From assembly GCF_019578655.1 (NCBI RefSeq), contig NC_063256.1:30614342-30678341 (forward strand): DNA of 64,000 nt, written 5' to 3'. This stretch comes from Ricinus communis. Its lineage: Eukaryota > Streptophyta > Magnoliopsida > Malpighiales > Euphorbiaceae. Below, in pieces: positions 11,230-22,868 of this stretch. Every line of letters begins with the position of its first letter. Within the stretch, counting starts at the first letter, position 1. The position numbers were made by a program, and so were the translations under genes. The notes beneath the pieces are model-generated. The model was not told where the DNA came from. It did no database searches and worked only from the letters and a program-made list of their open reading frames with translations.

Positions 11230-11760
11230 TGTTTGAGTAGCAGTTCCGGGCGTGCACCTAAGTGTCTTTAGTGACTACGACATTGTAAGGCTTTTAAACC
11301 TAATCGGGAATACACTAACTAGTCATTAAGACTAGCGTGGAGATGGGAGTCGCCACCCGGATAATCACCGAGGCACTTTTACTAATGAGTGGCACTTTTA
11401 CGCCACAAAGTCTAAGATGAATCCTGAAGCCAACTTCCTCATTTGTGTATATTAGCCTTTAATTTTATTATTTAACAAATTATTCCCTATAAATGCAAGC
11501 AATTTATATATAGGCATGCCAAAACGACACACATAATACACCTAAGTCTAGCCCATTTTATTCAACCCAGCTCGTATTAAAATAGTTAGCCTAACTTCCT
11601 AATCAATTATCTGTAAGGCCCACCTAATTTAGCTCAATTACATCTTATGTTCTTGATTTCCAGCCCTTAGACCTAATGGACTACTTATTATGAGAAGACC
11701 CATTCAGTGTGATCCGAATGCTAATTAGGTGCAAGCCCTAACTAAACATGGCAAAGCCTG
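11230..11760 (-). repeat. Inverted Tat LTR fragment, left part
   Basis: The sequence is the reverse complement of the 3' third of the Tat LTR. It shows GCACCTAAGTGTCTTTAG, ACCTAATCGGGAAT and GAGTCGCCACCCGGATAATC, the mirror of features at 10300-10450. It is cut at 11760 by the insertion of Athila-A and continues at about 26862. It is a partial LTR in opposite orientation inside the leader of the Tat array. Confidence 0.75.
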
Positions 11761-12826
11761 TGATAAGTGCTAGAAGCACTTACTATTGGAGCTTGTTTTA
11801 CTTCAGTTTCACCTTAAATTGAGTTTAATTTGCTTTTCAGCTTCTTTTTAGGTCTTTGGCAAGCTTGCATGATGAGAGAAAGTTTAGCTTCAAAGTATAA
11901 GAAAAGTCAGCCAATGAGCACCTATCATCAAGGACAAGAGTGTCACACGGACATGACATGGGAAGAAGACATGCTCGTGTGGTCTTCTGGTATGGATAAA
12001 GGATATTTTCAAGAGCGATTTTTGGTCAAGGACACCACACGGTCGAGTGGTACCTGTGTGGTCCCCGTGTGGTTCCTAAAAGCACACTATCTGAGCAAAT
12101 TTTGAGGTTTTTCTTTGAGAGAGTTTCATCATTATTTCATTTTGAGAGAGAAAAACACTTAGAGAACTTAATCCCTTTTCATTTCTTAGGTTTTTATTGG
12201 TTGTTTTCAAGGAAGAACATCATTTCCACATTTGTTTCTCAAGATTGAAGATTGAAGATTTTCACTCTACTCATCCATGAATAGTTTGAAATCTTCTTTC
12301 CCTAATCTTTATTTCTTTATTACAACATGTAGGAATTAATCTTCTTGCTATTTGGGTTTTGATAAATCCTAATTTGTTTTATATGGATTTATTCAAAGTT
12401 AATGCAATTAATCTTTTTCATGTGTTGTGTTATCCTTTTGATTGCTTAATTATCTATTTCAATTAATAAGTCGATGTATTGATTAGGATTTATTTTCATA
12501 AACTGATTAGAGATAACTTCTTATGAATTGATCACATCTTAGGGATTGAGGATTAATTGTGACACTAGAGATAGATCTACAAGATCTTTTGGTTCAATAG
12601 TTCCTTAATCTTAAAGCATGACCTAAGTGAGTGGGTTTGAGAATAGATTCCTTTCCATCCTCTAAGGAATTAGGGGTTTAATCATTTAAGAAATGTTTAA
12701 ACCTACTTTGTGGAATGCCAACTCAGTTCTTGATTTGAATTAATTGCTTTTTGTTTCATGAAATACTTAACTTGTTAGGGGAATTCACTACCTAAAAAGG
12801 CTTTATCCTTGATAAATTTACTAATC
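11761..12826 (+). repeat. 5' LTR of Athila-A (truncated)
   Basis: It begins TGATAAGTGCTAGAAGCA and is collinear with the 3' LTR (25327-26687) up to TTGATAAATTTACTAATC, where homology stops and Tekay-like sequence begins. The palindrome cluster at 11939-12075 is eroded: TCACACGGACATGACATGG, CTCGTGTGG, CCACACGGTCGAGTGG, CCCCGTGTGG. The TATA-like position reads TATCTGAG, against TATTTAAG in the other LTR. Confidence 0.85.
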
Positions 12827-13514
12827 AGCGCGTCGTTTTGAGTCCGTTGGTTTGTTCGGATTGTCGATCGGACTCCGGCGGTTGGAGGCAAGTCGATCGA
12901 GCGATTAAGCGTCTCGGTAATTTTCTCTGACCCGTTGATTTTAGAATTCTTTGCTAAAGTTATATGTTTATTGAATTGTGTTGAGTATTAGAAAATATTG
13001 TGAGTCAAAATGATTGTTTGTTGGACTGCCTGCCTTAGGTCGTGTTTTGTGTTGTGTGGCGGGGTCGGGAAAATTAGTGAAATCTTGGGGACCTGACTCC
13101 CGTTAAAATGAATTGTTGAATATTTAAAGTGTTTTCTGGCAAGTCCTAGACTCGTTTTATGAGGGGTAAACTTCTGTATTGTAGGGGAGGTTTTACAGAA
13201 TTTTTGGTAGAATTTACCCGAGTTGAGATTCTTAGACAATCAGTCCTAGGGATCTAAACCTAGGGTTAATTGTCAACTGTTTCAGCGTTATTGATAAATT
13301 ATATTTTTCGTGATTAGATAAATCCATCGTTTCGGCTCGCTCCACCCGAGGCATAGGAGCAGAGCTAGGAGGTCTTCAAAGCAGTGAGTTAAAGTCATAT
13401 ATCGATTATGCATGTGTCATGCATAATTTTTGAAAAGCTACTGTAATTATTTGATTGCAAGTTTAAATTATTCATTTAACTATTATTCATGTGTATCATG
13501 CTTTTTGATTACTA

Positions 13515-13550
<36 letters not shown>

Positions 13551-14545
13551 CTTTCCTTTATCATTAATTTTATTATTGCATGATGATACAGGATGGAACG
13601 ACAGTAGAACATATTAGTTTGATGAGTGTACCGGTGTAAATTCGAGAGTGATGGAAAAAGTGTAAATGGGTAAATTTAAAAAGGAAAGTTTAGGACTTGC
13701 CCTGGTCGAGCATCGCTCTCTGGGCTTAGTAGAGTGTTTTTGCCGGAGTAAAGGTCCCTGGTCGAGCATTGCTCTCTCGGCGCCGGCTTATTTGGAAACT
13801 TAAGTGACAAGACTGGAGGTAAGGTCCCTAGTCGAGCTTCGCTCTCTGGGCGCCAGTCTCATTGGAGTAAGAGAGTCGAAGGGCTGAAGCTGATAGTGAA
13901 AATTAAGTGACTGGACTGGAGTTAAGGACCCTGGTCGAGCTTTGCTCTCTGGGTGCCAGTTCTATTGGAATGAGATTAGTCGAGATGTTACTGTTGGGAT
14001 TAGGGTTCTACTGAAGTACTCCGTCCCGTAGTGTGTGAAAGTTATTTTATTTAAGCATGGAATAACACTTATGTTTTTACATGACTTAATGTTTATTTCA
14101 AATTAAATAAATGTATTATTGAAGTATATACAACTATTTTTGGATATATGATTTTAAATCACTCTCGAGACTGACAGTCTCAATTTTACTGTTTTTCATA
14201 TTTGAGTTTGGTAGACTTCTCGCGGCTCTTATCAAGCAACCCAACTCCTTCATCATCGGATAACATGTTTGATTCGGTTTTTTTGACTTGTAAAAGTTCA
14301 GATTCTCCGCAGTAGAAATAGTAGATATATCAGTTGTAAATTTTCTGTAGTTTCGGGTCTCGCCTAATCCTTCTGGCAGACCGAATTAAATATGTAAAAC
14401 TTAACAGTAAGATAAATTGTGGCATCAGTAAAATGAGATGAGATTTAATTGAGTTAGTGAGTGTCAGGCTTACTACGGGATTCGTTGGCCTTACGCCTAC
14501 CCATTCCCTAGTGCCGGTCACGGGCCCACAGATGGGGTCGTGACA
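12827..14545 (+). mobile_element. Tekay/Del-like LTR fragment (possible solo LTR, 5' end missing)
   Basis: It ends CACAGATGGGGTCGTGACA, a typical terminus for Tekay/Del chromovirus LTRs. It contains four imperfect copies of CCCTGGTCGAGCATCGCTCT-type sequence at about 13698, 13760, 13823 and 13920, then TATTTAA at 14048-14054. Sequence content (CGGACTCCGGCGG, GGCTCGCTCCACCCGAGGC) differs sharply from the AT-rich flanks. No TG start or target duplication is visible at 12827, so the left part is missing or the junction is a rearrangement. No coding region is present. Confidence 0.6.
13519..13547. repeat. (TA)n microsatellite
   Basis: About 14 TA units lie inside the Tekay-like LTR fragment. Confidence 0.95.
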
Positions 14546-15726
14546 GAGATCAAGCCCAATATTATTCAGATTGTGCAAAAGAATTGCATGTTTGATGGTT
14601 TGCCCAATGAGCATCCAAATACCCATTTGGATGATTTTCTAGAGATTTGTGATACCTTTAAAATTAATGAGGTATCAGATGATGCTATTCGATTGAGGCT
14701 ATTCCTATTCTCGTTGAGGGATAAGCCAAAGAAGTGGTTGAAATTATTTCCAGCTAAGACATTTACGATTTGGAATCAGCTGGTCGAGAAATTCTTGGAG
14801 AGATACTTTCCACCTTCTAAGACGGCCAAGTTGAGGAATGATATAGCAGGGTTTATTCAGCAGGAGAATGAGACTATGTATGATTGCTGGGACTGTTTCA
14901 AGGATTTACTAAGGAGCTGACCATACCATGGTTTACCTTTATGGCTGCAAATTTAGACATTCTTTAATGGGCGGAATTATGCAAGTAAATAGTCTATTAA
15001 TGCTGCAATAGGTGGATTGCTAAACAATAAGACTCCTCAGCAAGCCGTGGATCTTATTAAGGATATGGTAGTCACGAACTACGAGTGGCAGAATCCAAAA
15101 GAGCAAGTTCGAATCAAAAGGAGTAGAATCCATGCGGTAGACCCTATGGTAGTTGTAAATGCACAGTTAGAGGCCATGAACCGGAAGATGGATGCTTTGA
15201 CTGTGTCTTCATCTAGAAGACAAGCACAAGTTATGACTTATAATTGGTGTGGGGGTGGTCATCAAAGTCAAGATTTCCAAAACGACAATACCTTCACTAA
15301 GTCGGAGTAGGTTGATTATGTGGGAAATGCTCATAGGCAGCAAAATAACTCCTACAGCAACACCTATAACCCGGTTGAAGAAATCATCTGTATTACTCTT
15401 GGGGAAACCAGAATCAACAAAGACCTCCACCCCCAGGTTTTCAGCAGCAAAACCAGCAGTAGGCTCCTCCTAGAAGGAGTAATCTAAAGACGATGATGGA
15501 GAAGTTTATCTCAGCGTCCGAAATAAGGTTTCAGACTACTGAGACCGCTCTTAGAAACTAACAAGCTTTGATTCAGAATTTGGAGAATCAAGTGGGGCAG
15601 ATTATAAAGCTTTTGAGAGAAAGGCCTAAAGGAAGTTTCCCAAACAACAAAGAAGTTAACCCTAAGGAGCAGCTTAAGGTTATCACATTGCGCAGTGGTA
15701 AAGAGCTAAAGACTAAGCTAAATTAG
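14546..15726 (+). pseudogene. gag: Athila-A gag (N-terminus missing)
   Basis: The capsid-like part begins EIKPNIIQIVQKNCMFDGLP and contains LDDFLEICDTFKIN, DDAIRLRLFLFSLRDKPKKW and ERYFPPSKTAKLRNDI, the hallmark blocks of the Athila/gypsy gag domain (retrotrans_gag). After frame changes come YEWQNPKEQ, a damaged knuckle (WCGGGHQSQDFQ, second and last Cys lost or altered), NLENQVGQIIKLLRERPKG and VITLRSGKELKTK, the usual gag C-terminus. The first roughly 80-100 codons, leader and primer site are replaced by Tekay-like DNA. Several stops and shifts (for example about 14920-15016 and 15308) leave it non-functional. Confidence 0.85.
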
Positions 15727-16767
15727 GTAGATTAGAAATCTACTACAACTCAGAAGGTTGATGATGAAAAAAGGGTACACAGGCCGAAGTCGAGGATAAA
15801 GTAGAAGCAACACCCAAGCCTACCCCTTTTGTAAAGTAATATCAACCCAGAATACCCTTTACAGCCCGTCTTTAGAAGGATAAACTAGATGCACAATTTA
15901 GTAAGTTTTTTAAACTCTTTAAGTAGTTTCATACTAACATACCTTTTATAGAAGCTCTATCATAGATGCCTAAGTACACTAAGTTCTTAAAGGAACTCCT
16001 CTCTAACGAGAGGAAGCTCGAGAAAGTATCAATGGTGCATCTGTTGGAAAATAGTTCAGTGATCATTCAAAGAAGACTACCAAAGAAGCTAAAAGACTTA
16101 GGGAGCTTTACTATATCCTTGCTTTATTGGTTATCTAAATGTTGATAATGCGCTTGTTGATTTGGGGGCTAGTATTAGTGCTATGCCTTATAATTTATTC
16201 AAGAAATTAAGGTTAGGAGAACCTAAACCAACACTTATGAGCAGTCAATTAGCTGATAAATTTATTGTATACCCTAGGGGTATCATTGAGGACTTGTTAG
16301 TTAAGGTTCAAGAGTTTATTTTTCTTATAGATTTTGTAGTTATGGATATGGATGAATCTATTGATGTTTCCCTTATTTTAGAAAGACCTTTTCTTGCTAC
16401 AACTAGGGCTATCATTGATGTTCATGATGGTAAGCTTATTATTAGGATAAGGGAAGAGCAAGTGACGTTTCAGATCCCTAATGCCATGAGACATTTGCTT
16501 ATCCTTGATGACATGGATGTCAGTAATGATAGAGTTGAACATGAGACTCTGAATTGTATTTCAGCTATTATTGCTAAAGATTCTTTGGAGTTATGTTAGT
16601 ACAGGAACAAGAGAAATGTGAGATGCCAAGAGCTATAGAGCAGCTAGCCTATCTTGAGGCAGCAAGGCTAATAAGAAAGCGGTCTTTTGAGCCTATAAAG
16701 ATGCCCAATGAGGAAAGGATAAAGCCTTACGTTGAAGATCCTCCTTCTTTAGAACTCAAGTAGCTTC
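15727..16767 (+). pseudogene. pol: Athila-A pol, protease part
   Basis: After a degenerate linker (YTKFLKELLSNERKLEKV) an open stretch at 16162-16599 encodes the aspartic protease. It has the active-site block VDLGASISAMPYNLF (Athila elements typically use DLGAS), then FVVMDMDESIDVSLILERPF and IIDVHDGKLIIRI. The frame then runs toward the reverse transcriptase but has stops, including a TAG just before the solo LTR insertion at 16768. The protease would process the gag-pol polyprotein. Confidence 0.85.
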
Positions 16768-18136
16768 TGATGGGCTATTTGTGTTAGCTACAATCTAAGG
16801 CAGTGTACCTATCGATGCAGTCTAGCACTAATGGCGAGTATCAATGTTGTATTCCTCGGGAAAGTGAAAGCCCAAAGTTACTCCTTTGTTCTCTGTTATA
16901 TTAGCCTAAAATGAATGATAAATAATTCCTAAATTAACTAATAGCTACTCTAATTGTTATCTAACTACGGCTACTAGGGAAGGATTAATTCAAGTTGAGG
17001 AATAACCCCTTGGGAATTCTTGTCTCTAGGGAATGGAAACTAAAGATGGAATTGATTGATTGAATTCAATTTTCGTGGGAAAATCTCTATGCAATTAATG
17101 CCTTTCTCAAGGACATTAACATCTTAACTTAGATTAATTAGGTTGAAATCTCTTCCTAACCCTAATTATCCAAATTAGCATTATGTACCATTTAACACTA
17201 TTGAGAGTTGTTAATTCTCAATCCGGTAGAATGAACACCCTATCTCTAGGCGAATTCAATTCTAGATTGCAAAGGACAATCCAAACCTAAACGTCTTTCT
17301 CAAGAACATTCAAATTCCAATAATCATTCAACAAGATATGAAGAATAAATCAATAAGCACTTCCATTACAAATCAATATTGAAAATCAATACATACAATT
17401 CAAAAGTTAAGTACAAAAATCCCTAGATAAAGAACCCCAATGGGCTAACAAGTTTAGCTAATCATGTTCATTATCAAAACCCACAAGAATTCAATTACAA
17501 AAATGAGTAAAGGTAGAGAAACCCGAATACACCCTTGGATGAGAGTAAACAGCCCCAATTCCTCTTGCCCAATCTTAAATCAATTCTTGTTCCTTTTGCT
17601 CGAATTGAAACCAATCAAGGAACCTCGCCCAATCTTCAATCTTTGAAGGGAATCCAATTGAAACCTTGGTCCAAGTCTTATTTTTCCTTGGTTCTAGCTT
17701 AGAAAACCCTTAGAGAGAAAAATTAGGGTTTAGGACGTTCTCCTCGTACTTGGATCGCGTTTCCCTCTTTTCTTTCTTTTAATTAATTCATCCAGCTGCT
17801 GCGAACATGGCCGTGTTGATGCCCGTGTTAGGAACACAGCTTAGTGTTGATGTCCGTGTTACTCTCTGTGGTCGTGCTCCTTAACGCATCTTTTTTTTGT
17901 TGTCAAATGCATCCAACACGGCCGTGTTCAGCTTCCATTTACACAAACTCAACTTGTTTCTGCAAATTTGACATCCAATTCTGCTCCAATTCTTCCTTTT
18001 ATCACTCTTTGGCTTTTTTTGGACCTAATGCACACAAACAGATGCATAGGGTGAGTATTGGGACCAATTCACATCCAAATGTATATAAAATCAGCCTTAA
18101 AAACCCCATTTAGATGTGTGTATTCTACGCACATCA
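16768..18136 (-). mobile_element. Solo LTR of the Athila-N family inserted in Athila-A pol, with 5-bp target duplication
   Basis: The 1369-bp sequence starts TGATGGGCTATTTGTG, ends TACGCACATCA, and is collinear with the LTR at 4774-6225. It is flanked by GCTTC at 16763-16767 and 18137-18141, a perfect 5-bp target-site duplication. Pol homology runs to its left edge (ELK) and resumes in the same frame at its right edge (LPKHLEYAFL). No internal domain remains, so this is a solo LTR formed by LTR-LTR recombination. It retains AACACGGCCGTGTT at 17915-17928. Confidence 0.92.
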
Positions 18137-19847
18137 GCTTCCGAAACACTTAGAGTATGCCTTTTTGATGGAAGGATCCAAGCTACCAATGATAATTAGT
18201 TCTGTATTACTGAATAATCAGAAAGCTAAGTTATTGGAAGTCTTGAGAAGGAGGGAGAGGGCAATAGCTTGGAAGATTGCAGATATAAAGGGAGTCAACC
18301 CTTTTTTTTGCACACATAAGATTCTCATGGAAGAAGAGTTCAAAACTGTGGTGCAACCTCAAATACGTCTAAATCCTAACATGATGGAAGTAGTGAAGAA
18401 GGAGGTGATTAAACTCCTTGATACCGGGATTATCTATCCCATTTTGGATAGTTCTTAGGTAAGCCTAGTACAAGTAGTGCCAAAGAAGGGAGGCATGATA
18501 GTTGTGGTAAATGAAAATAATGAGCTAATCTTAACAAGAACTATGACATGATGGAGAGTGTGCATCGACTATAGGAAACTGAATGATGCCACGAGAAAAG
18601 ATCATTTTCCCTTACCATTCATTGATCAAATGCTAGAGAGATTGTCAGGGCATACGTACTACTATTTTCTGGATGGTTTATCGGGATATTTTCATATTCC
18701 AATAGCCCTTGAGGATCAGGAAAATACCACATTCACATGCTCCTGCAAGACCTTTGCCTATAGCATAATGCCGTTCGGATTATTGTAATGCACCAGCCAC
18801 ATGATGGCCATCTTTGATGACTTGGTTGAAGATATTATGGAAGTTTTCATGGATGACTTTTCTATTCATTGAAATGATTTGAAGAATATTTGAAGCATTT
18901 GGAGAAGGTGTTGTAAAATGTGAGGAGACCAATTTGGTGTTAAATTGGTAGAAATGCCATTTTATGGTACAAGAAGACATTATGCTAGGACACGAAATCT
19001 CTAGTAAAGGAATTGAGGTGGATAGAGCCAAAATTGAGATTATTGAGAAACTACCACCTCCCTCATCTGTCAAAGCTATTAGAAGTTTTCTTTGGCATGC
19101 GGGTTTTTACCACAACTTCATTAAAGACTTCTTTAAAATAGCTAGACCTCTTACTAGACTTTTGGAGAAGGATATTGACTTTATATTTGATGAGGAATAT
19201 ATGGCAGCCTTCACCTCCCTAAAAGCCAAACTCGTTAATGCCCCAATTATGGTAGTGTCGGGCTAGAGTCTTCCTTTTGAGCTAATGTGTGATGCGAGTG
19301 ACTTTGCAGTTAGAGCTGTTCTTTGTCAGAGGAGAGAAAAGCACTTTCAGCCCATCTATTATGCAAGTAAAATGATGACCGACGCACAAGCGAACTACAC
19401 CACTACTAAAAAGGAACTGCTTGCGCTTATTTTTGCTTTTGACAAATTTCGATCATAATTTATTTTGTCAAAGGTGATAGTATACACCGATCGTTCAGCT
19501 TTGAGGTATTTTTCTTTTAAAATAGATGTGAAACCAAGATTAATAAGATGGATTTTACTTTTGCAGGAATTTAATTTGGAGATTCAAGACAAAAGAGATG
19601 CAGAGAACTTGACAGCCGACCATTTATCACGCCTTGAGAACACCCATTTGGAGAAACTACATGAAAGGGACATTAATGACCATTTTCTAGATGAACAGTT
19701 TTATGCTATATCAGGTTTAGTAGATAGTCCGAATTTTTCAATTCCATGGTATGCTGATTTTGCAAACTATTTAGTTACAAGAGAACTCCCAAAAGGATAC
19801 TCTTATCAACAAAAAAAAAAAAAAAGAAATTATTTGCAGATTTGAAA
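18137..19847 (+). pseudogene. pol: Athila-A pol, reverse transcriptase and RNase H
   Basis: Reverse transcriptase blocks in order are WKIADIKGVNP, VVQPQIRLNPNM, EVIKLLDTGIIYPI, CIDYRKLNDATRKDHFPLPF, FTCSCKTFAYSIMPFGL and the catalytic VFMDDFS at about 18844-18861. RNase H follows with ELMCDASDFAVRAVL, YTTTKKELLALIFAFDKF and [11 protein letters not shown]. Stops fall at 18456, 18786, 18871, 19264 and 19456. A poly(A) run at 19809-19824 shifts the frame at the junction to integrase. The content is the usual Ty3/gypsy core that copies the RNA into DNA. Confidence 0.9.
19809..19824 (+). repeat. Poly(A) run causing a pol frameshift
   Basis: A homopolymer of A in the linker between RNase H and integrase; the reading frame changes across it. 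Confidence 0.7.
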
Positions 19848-21004
19848 TACTACTTTTAGGAAGACCCTTTTCTATTTAAAATATGTGCGGACATGATAAT
19901 AAGGAGATGTGTGGCATGGCCAGAAACTATGAGCATTCTTGGTCATTGTTATAGTGGACTAGCTGAAGGACATTATGGGGTGAGTAGAACAGCTCAAAAA
20001 GTCCTAGAATCAGGATTCTATTGGCCAACTTTGTTTAAGGATAGCCAATCATTTGCGTAAGAATGTGACCATTGCCAACATACAGGTAATATCTCGTTTC
20101 ATAATGAAATGCCCCAACAGGGTATACTAGAATGTGAAATTTTTGATGTGTGGGGCATAGATTTCATGGGACCCTTTCCTAGCTCTTTTGGAAATAAATA
20201 TATATTGGTGGCTATTGATTATGTCTCTAAATGGGTCGAGGCACAAGCTTTGCCTCATAAGATGAAAAGGTAGTAGTGAAATTCTTGAAAAAGATTTTCT
20301 ACAGGTTTGGCATCCCAAGGCCATTATCAGTGATAGGGGTACACACTTTTGTAATACTCAGCTAGAAAAAGTGTTAAAAAGGGTTGGAGTCATGCATAAA
20401 TTTACCACCCCTTATCACCCTCAAACTAGAGGTCAAGTAGAGAATACCAATAGAGAGTTGAAGAGAATCCTTGAGTGTAGAACAATCTAGGAAGGATTGG
20501 TTCATTAAACTGGATGATGCTTTGTGGGCATACATGATTGCATTCAAAATAGCCCTAGGGACTACTCCTTATAGATTAGTCTATGGAAAGTCTTGTCATC
20601 TACCTGTTGAAATTGAACATAAAGCTTTTTAGGCAATTAAACAAGTTAATCTTGATCTAGCTAGTGCAGGTTTGAAGAGAAAATTGCAAGTTGATGAATT
20701 GGATGAATGGAGGCTGCATGCATATGAGAATGCCTGTCTAACCAAGGAGCGCACGAAGACATGGCATGATGCTAAGATTAAGCTAATGAGAAAGTTTCAA
20801 GCTAGAGATCAAGTGCTTTTATTTAACTCAAGACTTTGGCTTTTTTCGGGTAAGTTAAAGTCACGTTGGTCAAGCCCTTTTGTGGTTAAACAAATATTTC
20901 CATATGAAATAGTTGAATGAACTCATCCTGGAAAGGGAGATTTTAAAGTTAATAGTCATAGGTTAAAACCATATTTTAGAGGGAAGTTTGATTTAGGAAA
21001 ATAA
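19848..21004 (+). pseudogene. pol: Athila-A pol, integrase
   Basis: The zinc-binding module is visible (LGHCYSGLAEGHYGVSRT, then ECDHCQHTG). The catalytic triad positions are present: Asp in [14 protein letters not shown], Asp in ISDRGTHFCN, and Glu in [12 protein letters not shown]. The C-terminal domain has LKSRWSSPFVVKQIFP and DFKVNSHRLKPYFRG before the stop near 21004. Frameshifts and stops occur at about 20270-20325, 20490 and 20920. Integrase would insert the cDNA. No chromodomain is seen, as expected for Athila. Confidence 0.88.
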
Positions 21005-21480
21005 GTATTACAACTTCTTGAGCCGATGTGAGTTGGTACGGATTTGTTTAGCTAACAAGACGTTAAAGAAGCACTAGGTAGGAGGCAACCTACTATTTCC
21101 TTTTTAACTTATTTTACTGTTATTTTTATTCTTGGTTAATCATGCTTCTATTATTGTTATTTTCTCTTTCTTTTGTTTTAGGACTAAGGATTTAAGCCCA
21201 TTGTGTTTTAGTTTAGTCTCTCATAAGTTTGAACCATCTTAATTTAATTAAGGCCCATCAGGTTTTAAAGTCTTAGTTAATAAGGATTAACTTAGTTATT
21301 GTATTAAAGTTGTCTTTTTTTTCCATTTTTTAAGGAATAAGAGTTTAGTTTTACTAGAATCCTGATATTATTCCAATAAGCACTATCAACCCAATTAGGG
21401 CTACAATTCTTAGGAGTTGCTCTATAAATAGGATCTCTTCTATCCTCCCTATACTATTTTTCATTCTTCCTCCATTAGCT
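21005..21480 (+). other. Spacer after Athila-A pol
   Basis: It contains AAAGAAGCACTAGGTAGG followed by AGGCAACCTAC (about 21067-21096), resembling the GGGAGGCAACCCA block that commonly follows pol in Athila elements. Short upstream AUGs and T-rich sequence follow. No gene. Confidence 0.5.
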
Positions 21481-22044
21481 ATGATCACTCAAAAAAATTA
21501 GGTTCACGATGTTCCTTCTCCACCTTCACCATCACCACCTAAATCTAGGCATAGATCACGATCATCTGTACTGCACCCAAGTAAGATTGTGAAGCGGAAG
21601 TTTCCATTACCTCATTCATCATCTCCTAGAAGATTACTACCATTCTATAGGAAAAGGAGGCCATGGGTTCTAAGACCCAAGGTTTTTACTACCATATTAG
21701 CTTATCAAACAGCATACCCTAAAATCGATGAACTAGTTTACACCTTTGAGGAAATAGTGGAGAATGAGTGTCATGCGAGAGCTTTCCAAGAAAGACATCT
21801 TTATAAAGATTCTACCACGGATGAGGATGCAAATTTTGATGAAAGTATACAGAGTGATCCTAGCAAACCTAGTGATTAGGAAGGAAAAGTAACATCATCA
21901 CCTACCCCAAGACCTCGGGGTCGTGCTAAGAAGTGAGATCATGTTGTCTCAACAACCAAGAAAGGACGAGGATGCCCAAAGAAAGTTCAACAACCCCCTA
22001 AGGTTAAGAGAGGGCAAGGGCGACCAAAGAAGCCATTGGAATAG
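21481..22044 (+). pseudogene. Small basic ORF with AT-hook-like motifs between pol and ORF1
   Basis: A single frame of about 187 codons starts MITQKN and has only three internal stops (21499, 21877, 21934), each explainable by one transition. The N-terminal half is Pro/Ser/Arg-rich (SPPKSRHRSRSS) and a middle part is RRPWVLRPKVFTTIL. An acidic patch (DSTTDEDANFDES) precedes a C-terminus with three AT-hook-like cores: PRPRGRAKK, KKGRGCPKK and KRGQGRPKKPLE. AT-hooks bind the minor groove of AT-rich DNA. A chromatin or DNA-binding role is inferred. I do not recognise a named family for the whole protein. It lies between pol and the ORF1 promoter cluster. Confidence 0.6.
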
Positions 22045-22320
22045 ATTTTTAATCTTTTAGTACTGGTATTAAGCTTGTTTTGCTAGTTAGTTGATTGGTC
22101 TTAGTTTTTTTTTAAGGTTTGGAGATGATTTGTGTTAATTTTGGCTAGTTCTTTATGTTTTTTTTATCAATTCAATTCAATTTCTTTCAAATTTCAATTG
22201 AGTTTTATGCATGTTTGTATGATTTATTTGATTTTTCAACCTTACCATTGAGTGAATAAGGAATAAGGGAGTTGCTTTCATAATTCCAAGCAAAGGCAGA
22301 ATGAGGGATTAACTTGATAT

Positions 22321-22675
22321 TTTGTGCCACACCGGGAGCCACACAGCTGTGTGCCCTTCTTATATGGAATAGAGGAAACTAGCTGAGAGGATTCACATGC
22401 CACATGGGTAGGTGACACGCCCATGTCCCCTCCTCTGTGGACTCACTATTATCACCCGAAGCTAAGACATATCAGATAGGGAGGTCACATGCCCGTGTGC
22501 CCCACCCATGTAAGATCACCTAAAACTCTCGAAGCCTCATCTGTATCACAAGAGGAGGTGACACGCTCATGTCTCTCCCGTGTGACTTGAATGTTGATTT
22601 GTAAGTAAGGCCACATGGGAGCCACATGCCCATGTGACCTTCCCTTATGGAGTCGAAGACCATATGCTATTTAAA
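22321..22675 (+). promoter_or_regulatory. Internal promoter of Athila-A ORF1: palindrome cluster plus TATA-like box
   Basis: The cluster has many CACA(C/T)G and C(G/A)TGTG words: GCCACACAGCTGTGTGCC, GTGACACGCCCATGTCCC, GTCACATGCCCGTGTGCC, GTGACACGCTCATGTC and GCCACATGCCCATGTGACC. TATTTAAA at 22668-22675 lies about 30 bases after the last word. The same words occur in this element's LTR (25526-25795), also just before TATTTAA. The ORF1 ATG is about 195 bases downstream. The promoter role is inference. Confidence 0.6.
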
Positions 22676-22868
22676 CCATCTCATAATCCCTTTCTCTCAT
22701 TCTTCACAAAACCCTAGTCGCGCATCTTTTCTCTCTTCTCTCTCTAATACCTCATAACTTCTTCTCACTTCTTTGCCTACAGACATTATTTCCTTTTCTT
22801 CTCATATTCTTTTTGTCTCTTCTATATTGCTTTCATCCTTCTTCTTTCCCTTTTTCTTTCTCTTATCA

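Noticed and set aside
11140..11275. Possible Tat leader ORF (MGWKRKIVGDWKECL) continuing as a gene
   Set aside because: It runs into the inverted LTR after about 15 codons; kept only as a note in the leader.
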